Assembly: GCA_963725415.1 (NCBI GenBank)
Contig: CAVRZY010000097.1
Span: 18,776 to 82,775, forward strand
DNA from: CAVRZY01 sp963725415
Lineage (GTDB): Bacteria > Acidobacteriota > Terriglobia > Bryobacterales > Bryobacteraceae
Reading direction: 5' to 3'
Length of the DNA stretch: 64,000 nucleotides
The position numbers and the translations under genes were made by a program. A model generated the notes under the pieces. That model did not search any database. It was not told where the DNA came from and saw nothing but the letters and a program-made list of their open reading frames with translations. Positions 31,997 through 40,454 of this stretch are shown one piece after another (positions within the stretch are counted from its first letter, which is position 1; each line of letters begins with the position of its first letter).

Positions 31997-34900
31997 TTAG
32001 AACGACAGTCGAAAGGCGAACTGCATGTTGCGCGGAAAATTCTGCTGCGCGATGGTGACCTGCCCGAAGTTGTTCGCGGTCAGTGAGGTACTGGGGCCCT
32101 GATAGATGGGCGTATTGAAGGCGTTGAAGGCCTCGGCGCGAAACTGGAACGTGAAGCGCTCGCCGATCTTGATGTTCTTGAACATGGAGAAGTTCACCTG
32201 GGTGGCCCACTGATTCCGGATGTTCGGGAACCGGTCGTCGTAGGTCCTCAGGACGTAGGCGTTCGCGAGCTGGACCCACACCACGGGCTCGTCCGGGGAG
32301 GCACAGTTGGCCCGCTGCCCGTTGGCGAGCAAGGTGCAGGTGTTGAACCAGCGAGTGTAGGTCTGCTGGCCGGAAGGCAACTCCGGGTTGCGCAGGTTGA
32401 AAGCGTCGGGCCGGCCGGTGGGCGTGCCCACCAGGTACTCGAGCGAAGTGTTGTACTGCCAGCCGCCGACAACCTTCTCGACGAAGCCGGTGGCGCCCGA
32501 TAGCCAGCGTTTGCCCTTCCCGAAAGGCAGGTCATACTGCAACGTGAAAGCCAGGTGGTGGGGCCGATCGTAGTCGGCCAGGGTCCGGAACAGAGTCGTG
32601 TATTGGGGCTCGCGGAAACCACGGGGCTGGATGATTTTTGCGAAGGTGTAAGCGAGGTTGAACATCAGGCCCTGGCTGAAGCGCTTGTTGGCGCGAACCT
32701 CGACCAGGTCCCCGGTCTGGTTCCCGATGGCGAGGCTCGCCTTGGTGACGCCGGTGAACTGGGAATAGGGGAGGAGGGATTGCTCGCGGGTGATGGTGGG
32801 GTTGTACAGCCCGGTCCCCAGCAACTCCGCAGCGCCGGCATAGGGATTCGAGACCGCGGTAGTGCAGTAGCTCGTGTTGGCGGCGCACTGCAGCCGGTCC
32901 GCCAGCGAAAGGGCGTCAATGTTCTGGCTGACGGTCAAGTGCCGGGTGCGGCTGGCGACGTAGGCCGCCTCCAGGGTGGTGTTCCACCAGGGCAGCTCGT
33001 ACTCGAAGCCGAAGTTGAACTGGTGGACGTAGGGAACGGTATAGTCCGGGGCGTCGTAGGTTACACCCTGGCCGACATACGTCTTCAGCCCGAGCGAGTT
33101 GCCGTAAGGCTGGAGGACCCCGGCCGGGAAGGGGTTCTCCCAAGTAGAGGCGCCGGGAAGATTGGGCATGTACTGATTGACCCCACCGCCCACGGTAGCG
33201 TTATAGGGAGTGCCCCTGGAATAGCCGTTCTGGCGTACGGTCACGAGGCCGCCCGTGCCGCCCAGGGGCAGATAGCTCATGCCGTAGGAGGCGCGCGCTA
33301 CTAGCCGGGGCATGAGCCGGTAGGCCAGGCCAAAGCGCGGCTGGAAGCCGGTGTTCTTGGCGCTCCAACTGGTGCGCCCGCCCGGGGCTGCGAACACCAA
33401 TCCACCCGTGGTGGAGCCACTGCCGAGCGTGTACTTGGTGGTGGAATCCCATCCGACAATCATGCGATCCCAGCGCTCGGTGATCGGGGTCTGTAGATCC
33501 CAGCGCAGGCCCAGGTTAAGGCTGAGTTTCGGGGTGAGCTTGAGGTCGTCCTGAAAGTAGAGACTGTAGGTCCGGAAGACGGCGCTGCTCTGCGCATTGA
33601 CGTCGGTATTGCCGCTGGCGACGGCGCCCATCAGGAACGAGGCGATGCTGTTGCCGGAAGTGCTGTCGGAGGTCTGCGGGTTGCGCTGGGTGAAGCCGGC
33701 GGTGAAGGCAAAGTTGCCGTAGGTCCAGCCCGAGGTGTAGCGGTTGGGGCGGGTTTCCACGATCTGCGTGCCGACCTTGAAGAAGTGCCGGCCCACCGTC
33801 TTGGAGACGGCGCCGCTCAGGGTGTAGGCCTGATCCGGCCAAAATATGCGGTTGGCGCTGTAGCCGCCCGTGGCCATCGTCAGGTAGCCCGAGAAGGCCA
33901 GTTGCGGGAAGTGGACGGCGGAGGCGGAGCCGATGGGATTCTTCCAGCCGAGTGAAGATCCGTCGAAGGAGTCGGCCATTTCCTGGGCGCTGTAGTTGAT
34001 GTAGCGCTGCCAGGCGGCGCGGACGTTTACCACGGTGGTCGAATTGACGGTCCACACGTGGTCCAGGGTGGAACCGTAGTTGATGCGCCGGAGCGGATCG
34101 TTGCCGGATTTGGCCGGGCTGTTCTGAATGCCGTTCGAGGCGCGGTACTCGAAGCCCCAGTTCTGGCTGACGCTGCCCGAGGTGCGCTGGTTCTGGTTCC
34201 ACACGTAATCGAACTTGGAATACCAGGCGTTGTAGCCGTACTTGCCGATGTTGGGCGAAGAGATCCAATTGTTGACGCGGGTGTAGGCGTTGCCAGCCGT
34301 GTTGGAGTGGGGGAAGAACGCCATGAGGTTTTTGGAAATCGTGCTCTGGCGGGCGGCTGGCACCTTGTTGTCTGGGAAGGCCGTGCGGGCGAAGCCCGTG
34401 CCCGAGGCGACAGTGCTCATCGGATCGTAGATCACGATCAGTTGGCCGGAGGCGTTGCGGGTGTCCGAGAAGTCGCCCGCGCGCTCCAGTTCACTCGGCA
34501 CGGTCTGCGTGGTCGGAAAGGGAACGCGCTCCCGGAAACCCTCGTACCAACTGGAGAAGAAGAGCTTGTTCTTCCTGATCGGGCCGTTCACCAGCGTCGA
34601 GAAGTCGTTCCACTGGTGTTGCGTGGCCTTGATGGGCGACTGGTTGGTTTGCGTCGAAACCGCGTCGAAGATGTTGTTGCGAACGTACTCGGAAAGCGTG
34701 CCGTGGTATTCGTTCGTGCCGCCCTTCATGGTCATGTTCAGCACCCCTCCTCCGGACAGGCCCAGCGAGGCGTCGGAGGAGGGCGCAGCGAGCTTGAACT
34801 CCTGGATGCCGTCCACCAGGGGAGCGAACTTCCATTCGCCGGTTCCGGCGTTGATGGACGCGCCGTCCAGGTTGAACTGGTTGCTGCTGGTCGCGCCTCC

Positions 34901-35455
34901 GTGAACCGTCACACTGCCGTTGGTGTCCCAGGCGCGAGTGCCGGAGAAGCCGCTGGCGCCGAATTGCTGTTGGGTGAAAATCGTTCCCGACGAAAGCTGC
35001 ACCAGCATGAAGATCTGGCGACCGTTCAAGGGCAACTCGCTGACGCCCTTGTTATCCATCAACTGGCTGAGCACGGAGCGGTCCGTGTCGGTGGCCAGCA
35101 ATTCGGCCGTCACCGTGACGCTCTCGGTCAGGGCGCCTACCTCCAGTCGGATGTCGATGGTCGCCCGATCGCCCACATTCACGGTCACGCCGGCGCGGAT
35201 GAATTTCTTGAACCCCGGCGCTTCGCACGAAACCGTATAACCGCCGGCGGGAACCTGAGCGAGCACATACCGCCCGTCAACGCCGGCCTTGGTGGTGATG
35301 CTGACATTAGTGCTGACATTGGTTGCCACAATCGTGGCGCCGGTGACAGCGGCGCCCGACGGATCCGTCACTTGGCCCGAAATCAACGCCCGGTACTCCT
35401 GAGCGCAGGCCAGCGTCGATACAACCACAGCCAGTAGAGCCAACCGAAATCGCAT
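31997..35455 (-). CDS. Oar-like TonB-dependent outer-membrane receptor 2
   Basis: 1152 residues from the ATG at 35455, chosen because AGGAGG lies upstream and a signal peptide then starts at once (MRFRLALLAVVVSTLACAQ); a longer frame to 35545 lacks support. Carboxypeptidase-regulatory-like domain about 20-105 (EYRALISGQVTDPSGAAVTG), the LPLNGRQIFMLV plug motif, then a long barrel ending NMQFAFRLSF. It is the same architecture as receptor 1 but only moderately similar. The ligand is unknown. It is a single-gene unit between the ferredoxin operon and the AmmeMemoRadiSam locus. Confidence 0.93.
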   Translation of the reverse strand: MRFRLALLAVVVSTLACAQEYRALISGQVTDPSGAAVTGATIVATNVSTNVSITTKAGVDGRYVLAQVPAGGYTVSCEAPGFKKFIRAGVTVNVGDRATIDIRLEVGALTESVTVTAELLATDTDRSVLSQLMDNKGVSELPLNGRQIFMLVQLSSGTIFTQQQFGASGFSGTRAWDTNGSVTVHGGATSSNQFNLDGASINAGTGEWKFAPLVDGIQEFKLAAPSSDASLGLSGGGVLNMTMKGGTNEYHGTLSEYVRNNIFDAVSTQTNQSPIKATQHQWNDFSTLVNGPIRKNKLFFSSWYEGFRERVPFPTTQTVPSELERAGDFSDTRNASGQLIVIYDPMSTVASGTGFARTAFPDNKVPAARQSTISKNLMAFFPHSNTAGNAYTRVNNWISSPNIGKYGYNAWYSKFDYVWNQNQRTSGSVSQNWGFEYRASNGIQNSPAKSGNDPLRRINYGSTLDHVWTVNSTTVVNVRAAWQRYINYSAQEMADSFDGSSLGWKNPIGSASAVHFPQLAFSGYLTMATGGYSANRIFWPDQAYTLSGAVSKTVGRHFFKVGTQIVETRPNRYTSGWTYGNFAFTAGFTQRNPQTSDSTSGNSIASFLMGAVASGNTDVNAQSSAVFRTYSLYFQDDLKLTPKLSLNLGLRWDLQTPITERWDRMIVGWDSTTKYTLGSGSTTGGLVFAAPGGRTSWSAKNTGFQPRFGLAYRLMPRLVARASYGMSYLPLGGTGGLVTVRQNGYSRGTPYNATVGGGVNQYMPNLPGASTWENPFPAGVLQPYGNSLGLKTYVGQGVTYDAPDYTVPYVHQFNFGFEYELPWWNTTLEAAYVASRTRHLTVSQNIDALSLADRLQCAANTSYCTTAVSNPYAGAAELLGTGLYNPTITREQSLLPYSQFTGVTKASLAIGNQTGDLVEVRANKRFSQGLMFNLAYTFAKIIQPRGFREPQYTTLFRTLADYDRPHHLAFTLQYDLPFGKGKRWLSGATGFVEKVVGGWQYNTSLEYLVGTPTGRPDAFNLRNPELPSGQQTYTRWFNTCTLLANGQRANCASPDEPVVWVQLANAYVLRTYDDRFPNIRNQWATQVNFSMFKNIKIGERFTFQFRAEAFNAFNTPIYQGPSTSLTANNFGQVTIAQQNFPRNMQFAFRLSF

Positions 35456-35489
35456 GACTTTCCTCCTAGATTGGAATCCCGGACAGCAA

Positions 35490-35498
35490 CAGTATACA
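35490..35498 (-). promoter_or_regulatory. Candidate extended -10 promoter of receptor 2
   Basis: Minus-strand TGTATACTG, the same nine bases as at 5084-5092 before receptor 1, 35-43 bases before the ATG at 35455. The preceding context (gGgTGTATACTG in both) is also similar. Confidence 0.45.
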
Positions 35499-35507
35499 CC
35501 CAGCCCG

Positions 35508-35592
35508 CGTAATTCGGCGACCGGCGCGAATCTCGCCCTTTTCATCTGGGCGGGTGAGGTCTACCTCATGGAGGACCGTCCCCGAATTACCG
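35508..35592. repeat. Palindromic repeat (aattcgggga family), copy 3
   Basis: Starts CGTAATTCGGCGACCGGCGC, close to the start of 17221-17287, and ends GTCCCCGAATTACCG. The centre differs from the other copies. It lies between the divergent receptor 2 and DUF362 genes. Confidence 0.55.
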
Positions 35593-35653
35593 TGCCTGCA
35601 TCGCCGCGTCATTCCCCGGCCCGTCACGAAGTGCTATAAAGGAATCGGAAAAC

Positions 35654-36628
35654 GTGAACTCTCTCTGGGCAGGGCCGCCGATGGATCGCCGAGGCCTCTT
35701 GCGGGCCTGCGCGGCCGGTGTCCTGTCCAGCGCCCTTCCCGGCGCCTCCAGGGTGGTCATTGCCCGCGACCCGATGCTTCGCCAATCGGGAACCGGCCTG
35801 GATCCCAGCCGCCTCCTGAAGCTGCTCGATCGCGCCCTGCAATCCTTCTATGACCGGGATTCTCCCCTGGAGGCCTGGAAGCGGCTGGCGCGGCCCGGCG
35901 AAGTAGTCGGGCTGAAAGTGAATTGCCTGGCCGGCAAAGGCATCTCCACCAATGTGCAGCTTGTGGACGCCATTTGCGAGCGCCTCCAGCAGGCCGGTAT
36001 CCCCGCTAAAGACATCGTCATTTGGGACCGGCTGAACGCGGATCTGGAAAGCGCCGGCTTCCGCCTGGCCTCCCGCCAGGGGCGCATCCGCTGCCTGGGT
36101 AACGAGGTGCTGGGTTACGAGGAGGACCTGGCCACCTTCGGCAGCGCCGCCAGTCTCCTGTCGAACACCCTCACCCGGCTCTGCCACGCTGTCATCAATC
36201 TGCCCGTGCTCAAGGACCACGGAATTGTGGGCGTCACCATGGCGCTGAAGAACCTCTTTGGCGCCATTCACAACCCCAACAAGTATCATCCCAACGTGGG
36301 CGACCCCTATGTCGCCGACGTCAACATGCTGCCGCCCATCCGCCAGAAGGTCCGGCTCACCATCTGCGACGCCACCACCGCGCAATACGAAGGCGGGCCT
36401 TCTTACATGCCGCAGTGGACCTGGCCCTTCAACGGGCTTATCGTGGCCCAGGACCCGGTGGCCTTGGACTACACGGGCTGGCAGATTATCGAGCGAAAGC
36501 GCGCCGAGAAGGGTATGAAATCGCTCAAGGACTCGGGGCGAGAGCCCCGTTACATCGCTACGGCCGCCGATCGCGCTCACCGGCTGGGGACCAATGACCC
36601 CAAGCTGATCGAGCGGGTCCCGGTCTGA
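35654..36628 (+). CDS. Tat-exported DUF362-family protein
   Basis: 324 residues from GTG 35654 (AAGGAA upstream); an ATG at 35681 gives a more standard Tat signal, MDRRGLLRACAAGVLSS, and is a good alternative. The body matches DUF362: GEVVGLKVNCLAGKG, VINLPVLKDHGIVGVTMALK, FGAIHNPNKYH and VAQDPVALDYTGWQIIE. DUF362 proteins are often linked to 4Fe-4S clusters, but no Cys cluster is visible here; function unknown. The gap to the radical SAM gene is 11 bases, so it heads the AmmeMemoRadiSam operon. Confidence 0.85.
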   Translation: MNSLWAGPPMDRRGLLRACAAGVLSSALPGASRVVIARDPMLRQSGTGLDPSRLLKLLDRALQSFYDRDSPLEAWKRLARPGEVVGLKVNCLAGKGISTNVQLVDAICERLQQAGIPAKDIVIWDRLNADLESAGFRLASRQGRIRCLGNEVLGYEEDLATFGSAASLLSNTLTRLCHAVINLPVLKDHGIVGVTMALKNLFGAIHNPNKYHPNVGDPYVADVNMLPPIRQKVRLTICDATTAQYEGGPSYMPQWTWPFNGLIVAQDPVALDYTGWQIIERKRAEKGMKSLKDSGREPRYIATAADRAHRLGTNDPKLIERVPV

Positions 36629-36639
36629 AGGAGGGCATC

Positions 36640-37728
36640 ATGAATCGCAGGGCTTTTCTGAAGACCGCCGGACTTCCCTGTCTGGCGGCGCTGGCGGCGG
36701 AAAGCGACGCGCAATTCATTGCCGAGGCCAAGTTCTACGAAAAGCTGCCCTACAAGAAGATAAAGTGCAAGCTCTGTCCCCGCGAATGCGTCATCGACGA
36801 CCGGGAGCGCGGCTATTGCGGCGTTCGCGAGAACCACGGCGGCGTCTACTACACGCTGGTCCATTCACGGGTCTGCGCTGCTCATGTCGATCCCATCGAG
36901 AAGAAACCCTTTTTCCATTTCTACCCCGGCACCCTGGCCTATTCCGTTGCCACCGCGGGCTGCAACGTGAACTGCAAGATGTGCCAGAACTGGGAGATTT
37001 CCCAGGTCCGGCCCGAGCAGGTCCAGAACACCTATCTGCCCCCGAAGAAGCTGGCTGCGCTGGCCAAGGAGAACCAGTGCGCCTCCATCGCCTACACCTA
37101 CAGCGAACCTATCGTCTTCTACGAATACATGGTGGACGTCGCGGACGCCGGCCACGCACTGGGCGTGAAGAGCACAGTCGTCACCGGGGGATACATCGAA
37201 GAAGACCCTCTCAAGGAATTGTGCCGTCACGTGGATGCCATCAAGGTGGACCTGAAGGCCTTCTCCCAGAAATTCTACACCGAGGTGGTGAACGGGGAAC
37301 TCAAGCACGTGCTCAACGCCCTGGTGACCTTGCGCAAGCAGGGCATGTGGACCGAGATCGTCTACCTGGTGGTGCCCACTTTGAATGACAGCGACCAGGA
37401 ATTCAAGGGGCTGGCCCGCTGGGTGAAATCCGAGATGGGTCTGGACGTGCCGCTGCACTTCTCCCGCTTCCATCCGCAGTACCTGCTGAAGAACCTTCCG
37501 CCCACTCCTTTGGAAACACTCGAGCGGGCCAAGGCCATCAGTGACGCCGAGGGACTCCACTATGTCTACCTCGGTAACGTCCCTGGCCATCCGGCAGAGA
37601 AAACTTACTGCCCCAAGTGCCGCCGCACGGTGGTGGACCGCGAGGGCTTCACCGTCGAGGGCATTCACCTCCGCAAAGGCCGCTGCCAATACTGCCAGCA
37701 ACCCATCGCCGGCATATGGCAAACCTAG
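36640..37728 (+). CDS. amrS: AmmeMemoRadiSam-system radical SAM enzyme with Tat-like signal
   Basis: 362 residues. The radical SAM cluster motif CxxxCxxC is at 108-115 (CNVNCKMC) in the AmrS-type context TAGCNVNCKMCQNWEIS. An N-terminal Cys motif (CKLCPREC, with C60) and a C-terminal zinc-ribbon-like pair (CPKC, CQYC) match the AmrS family, related to pyruvate formate-lyase activases. Unusually the N-terminus reads MNRRAFLKTAGLPCLAALAA, a Tat-type signal, which would place a SAM-dependent enzyme outside the cytoplasm or on its membrane. The substrate of the system is not known to me. A Memo-AMMECR1 fusion follows after one gene. Confidence 0.93.
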   Translation: MNRRAFLKTAGLPCLAALAAESDAQFIAEAKFYEKLPYKKIKCKLCPRECVIDDRERGYCGVRENHGGVYYTLVHSRVCAAHVDPIEKKPFFHFYPGTLAYSVATAGCNVNCKMCQNWEISQVRPEQVQNTYLPPKKLAALAKENQCASIAYTYSEPIVFYEYMVDVADAGHALGVKSTVVTGGYIEEDPLKELCRHVDAIKVDLKAFSQKFYTEVVNGELKHVLNALVTLRKQGMWTEIVYLVVPTLNDSDQEFKGLARWVKSEMGLDVPLHFSRFHPQYLLKNLPPTPLETLERAKAISDAEGLHYVYLGNVPGHPAEKTYCPKCRRTVVDREGFTVEGIHLRKGRCQYCQQPIAGIWQT

Positions 37729-37737
37729 GGTACTTCA

Positions 37738-38802
37738 ATGAAAAAGAAACTGGCTATTGGAATCTCGATCCTGTTTGCACTGGTTGTCGCTCCGGGCCTC
37801 TCTTTCTCGCAGTTCAAGGACAAACCCCTGTACGAGTCCGGAATGGTCCGCGCGCGCGCCTCGCTCGACCCTCCCCCGCAAGCCCGTGACGAGAGCTTTT
37901 GGAACGTGGAAAACGATATCAAGCTCTACCACTACTCGGACGGAGCGGGCCAGAACGTTCTTGTCGTCCACGGAGGGCCGGGCTACCCGATTCGTCGCCC
38001 GTATGCGGGCCTAAAGCCCCTGGCCACCAATTACAAGTTCATCTACTATGATCAGCGAGGATGCGGCAAATCTACCCGCCCCATCGACAGGTTCTCCTCT
38101 CCGAATTATTACCAGAATCTCATGACCCTCAACCGGACCCTCGGTCTCGGCGCTCAGCTCGCGGATATCGAAAGAATACGCAGGATCCTCGGCGACGAGA
38201 AACTCATCCTTCTGGGTCATTCCTTTGGCGCCTTCTTAGCCTCCTTGTACGCCGCCGAGTTTCCCGAAAAGATCAAGGCTCTGATTCTCGTGGCGCCTGC
38301 CGACCTTCTGGTGATGCCTGCCGAGGATGGCGGACTTTTCGGTGAGCTACAGAGACTGTTACCCGAAAACATGAAGCAAGACTACGGCGGCTTTCTGAAA
38401 CGGTATTTTGATTACGGCAGTATATTTTCCAAATCCGAAGCTGACCTGAAAGCATTGAACGCAGAGTTCGGCAAATACTATGCGGCTGCGGCCGCTACCA
38501 AGAAGCTATCGATGCCCGGCGACGAAGGGATCGAGGAGAACGGCGGATGGATGGTGCATGCCATGTTCTTCAGTATGGGCATGCGGCACGATTACCGCCC
38601 CGCGCTGAAGAACGTGAAGGCGCCGGTGCTGGTTATTCACGGCGAAAACGACGTGCAGCCCGAAAAGGCCAGCCGCGCCTATGCCGATGCTTTCCCCAAT
38701 TCCAGGTTCGTGGTCATAAAGAATGCCGGCCATTTCTCGTTCCACGAGCAGCCCGAGGAGTTCGCGGCCGTGGCCGGCAGGTTTCTGAAGGAGCTGAACT
38801 AA
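37738..38802 (+). CDS. Secreted S33-family alpha/beta hydrolase (proline iminopeptidase-like)
   Basis: 354 residues with a signal peptide (MKKKLAIGISILFALVVAPGLSFS). S33 marks are present: HGGPG oxyanion motif, DQRGCGKS, nucleophile GHSFG, Asp in HGENDVQ and His in AGHFSFH, so the triad is complete. It should be a periplasmic aminopeptidase or esterase. It lies between amrS and the Memo-AMMECR1 gene; its TAA is directly followed by the next ATG. Base composition is locally lower than its neighbours (24 G+C in the 60 bases 38401-38460, counted by hand), which may mean later insertion into the operon. Confidence 0.9.
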   Translation: MKKKLAIGISILFALVVAPGLSFSQFKDKPLYESGMVRARASLDPPPQARDESFWNVENDIKLYHYSDGAGQNVLVVHGGPGYPIRRPYAGLKPLATNYKFIYYDQRGCGKSTRPIDRFSSPNYYQNLMTLNRTLGLGAQLADIERIRRILGDEKLILLGHSFGAFLASLYAAEFPEKIKALILVAPADLLVMPAEDGGLFGELQRLLPENMKQDYGGFLKRYFDYGSIFSKSEADLKALNAEFGKYYAAAAATKKLSMPGDEGIEENGGWMVHAMFFSMGMRHDYRPALKNVKAPVLVIHGENDVQPEKASRAYADAFPNSRFVVIKNAGHFSFHEQPEEFAAVAGRFLKELN

Positions 38803-40324
38803 ATGGGAAGCCGACACATTCCCCGTTTGATTGCCCTTCACTTCATCGTGGGCGCGCTGCTGCTTACGCCCGCCTGCGCTACCGCGGCCGAAAAGCAAAA
38901 GGTCAGGCAGCCGGCAGTCGCCGGGGCTTTCTATCCCGACCAGCCCAAGGAACTGAGAAAATGGTGGACGAGTTTCTGGCCCGCGCCGCGCCTCCGGCCA
39001 TCAAGGAACCCGTGCTGGCCCTGGTTTCCCCCCACGCCGGTTACGTCTATTCCGGCGGCGTGGCCGCTCACTCCTACGCCCTGCTGAAGGGCCGCAAGTT
39101 CGACAGAGTCGTGGTCATCTCTCCTTCTCACGTCGAGGCCTTCAATTTCTCCTCGGTTTACGACGGCGACGCCTACGCTACGCCTCTGGGGACCATCCCG
39201 GTGGACAAAGCCTTCGCCGCCAAGCTGGCCTCGCTGAACCCCTCGATCAAGCTTTCCAGCCGCGGCCACGCGGCTTCCGGCGGCCAGGCCGAGCACGCTC
39301 TCGAAGTGCAGCTCCCGTTCTTACAGCGCGTGCTGGGGCCGTTCAAGCTGGTGCCCATCGTCATGGGCCAGCAGGACTATGACACCTGTCGCGCCCTGGG
39401 CGTTTCTCTGGCCAAGCTGATTCAGGGGCCGGACACGCTGCTGGTCGCCAGCTCCGATCTTTCGCATTTCCATCCCTACGACATAGCCGTCAAGCTCGAT
39501 CGCAAGACCCTCCAGGCCATCGAGGAATGGGACTACCTGAGCATGTCGCGCAATTTCGAGCTGCGCGTCTGGGAGGCTTGCGGCGGCGGCCCCATCGTGG
39601 CCGCCATGATTGCTGCCGAGCGTCTGGGCGCCAACCGGGCTCGAAGCTGCTCAAGTACGCCAATTCCGGAGACGCCACCGGCGACCACAGCAGCGTGGTC
39701 GGCTATGGCGCCGTGGCCTTCGTCAAACAGCAGAACCCGCGCGGCGCCGATAGCCCGCAGTTTTCCCTCAGCGAGCTGGAAAAACAGGTCCTGCTCAGGA
39801 TTGCCAAGAAGTCCGTCGAGACGGTGGTGAGCGAGCGCAGGTTGTTCGAGGCCTCCGCCGCGGGATTCGACACTCTGGCGCAGGAGCGCGGCGCCTTCGT
39901 CACCCTGCGCAAGAGAGGACAACTGCGCGGCTGCATCGGCTACGTGGCGCCCATGAAACCGCTCTTCGAGACGGTGCGCGACGTGGCCGCCATGGCCGCG
40001 GTCAAGGACGAGCGCTTCCCGCCCGTCACCGCCAAAGAACTCGCTGAGCTGGACTACGAAGTCTCCGTCCTTTCCCCGCTCCGCCGCGTGCTGGACGTCA
40101 AAGAGATCCGCGTGGGCCAGCACGGGTTAGTGATGAAGAAAGGCTCCGAAGAGGGCCTGCTCCTTCCTCAGGTCCCCACCGAACAGGGTTGGGACCGGAT
40201 GACCTTTCTCCAGCAAACCTGCCGCAAGGCCGGCCTTCCCCCAAGCGCCTGGCAGGACCCCGACACCGACATCTTCCAGTTCACCGCCCTGGTCTTCTCC
40301 GACCACCAGGCCCCGCCAAAGTAA
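38803..40324 (+). pseudogene. Exported Memo-AMMECR1 fusion protein gene with two one-base frameshifts
   Basis: Three frames make one protein of about 507 codons. 38803 to about 38960: signal sequence (RLIALHFIVGALLLTPACATA) and the Memo start VRQPAVAGAFYPDQPKEL. After a missing base in the A run at 38958-38961: the Memo body (MVDEFLARA, ALVSPHAGYVYSGG, VVISPSHVEAFN, LVASSDLSHFHPYD, GGGPIVAAMIAAERLGANR). After a missing base in the GGG at about 39639-39641: GSKLLKYANSGDATGDHSSV, then AMMECR1 (FVTLRKRGQLRGCIGYVAPM, YEVSVLSPLRRV). Memo and AMMECR1 are the partners of AmrS. Conservation up to and after each break suggests very recent decay or sequencing error. Confidence 0.85.
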
Positions 40325-40335
40325 GCCAGGGGCCC

Positions 40336-40385
40336 GTGGCGCAGACTCTCAGTCTGCCGCGCCGAGACTCGTCTCGGCGCCTGCC
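40336..40385. repeat. Palindromic repeat (gtggcgc family), copy 3 (partial)
   Basis: GTGGCGCAGACTCTCAGTCTG followed by GCCGAGACTCGTCTCGGC, the same modules as 14784-14901. It abuts the ccaagacgcaaag repeat. Confidence 0.65.
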
Positions 40386-40454
40386 AAGACGCAAAGAAAA
40401 ACACCCTTTTGACTTTGCGTGATCTTCGCGCCTTTGCGCGAAACCTCTTCAGCG
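40383..40454 (+). repeat. Ccaagacgcaaag repeat, copy 1, overlapping a kinase stop codon
   Basis: Reads gccaagacgcaaagaaaaac ... cttcgcgcctttgcgcgaaa ... tcagcg. The terminal tca (40449-40451) is the stop codon of the minus-strand kinase. Copies in the same orientation lie at 43162-43243 and 46761-46842. Confidence 0.75.

Noticed and set aside
35456..35545. Longer N-terminus for receptor 2
   Set aside because: It crosses the promoter motif and a repeat; the ATG at 35455 has AGGAGG and starts the signal peptide.
38950..38970. Programmed frameshift in the Memo gene
   Set aside because: Only four A residues and no slippery heptamer or downstream stem seen; a missing base is simpler, and a second break occurs in the same gene.
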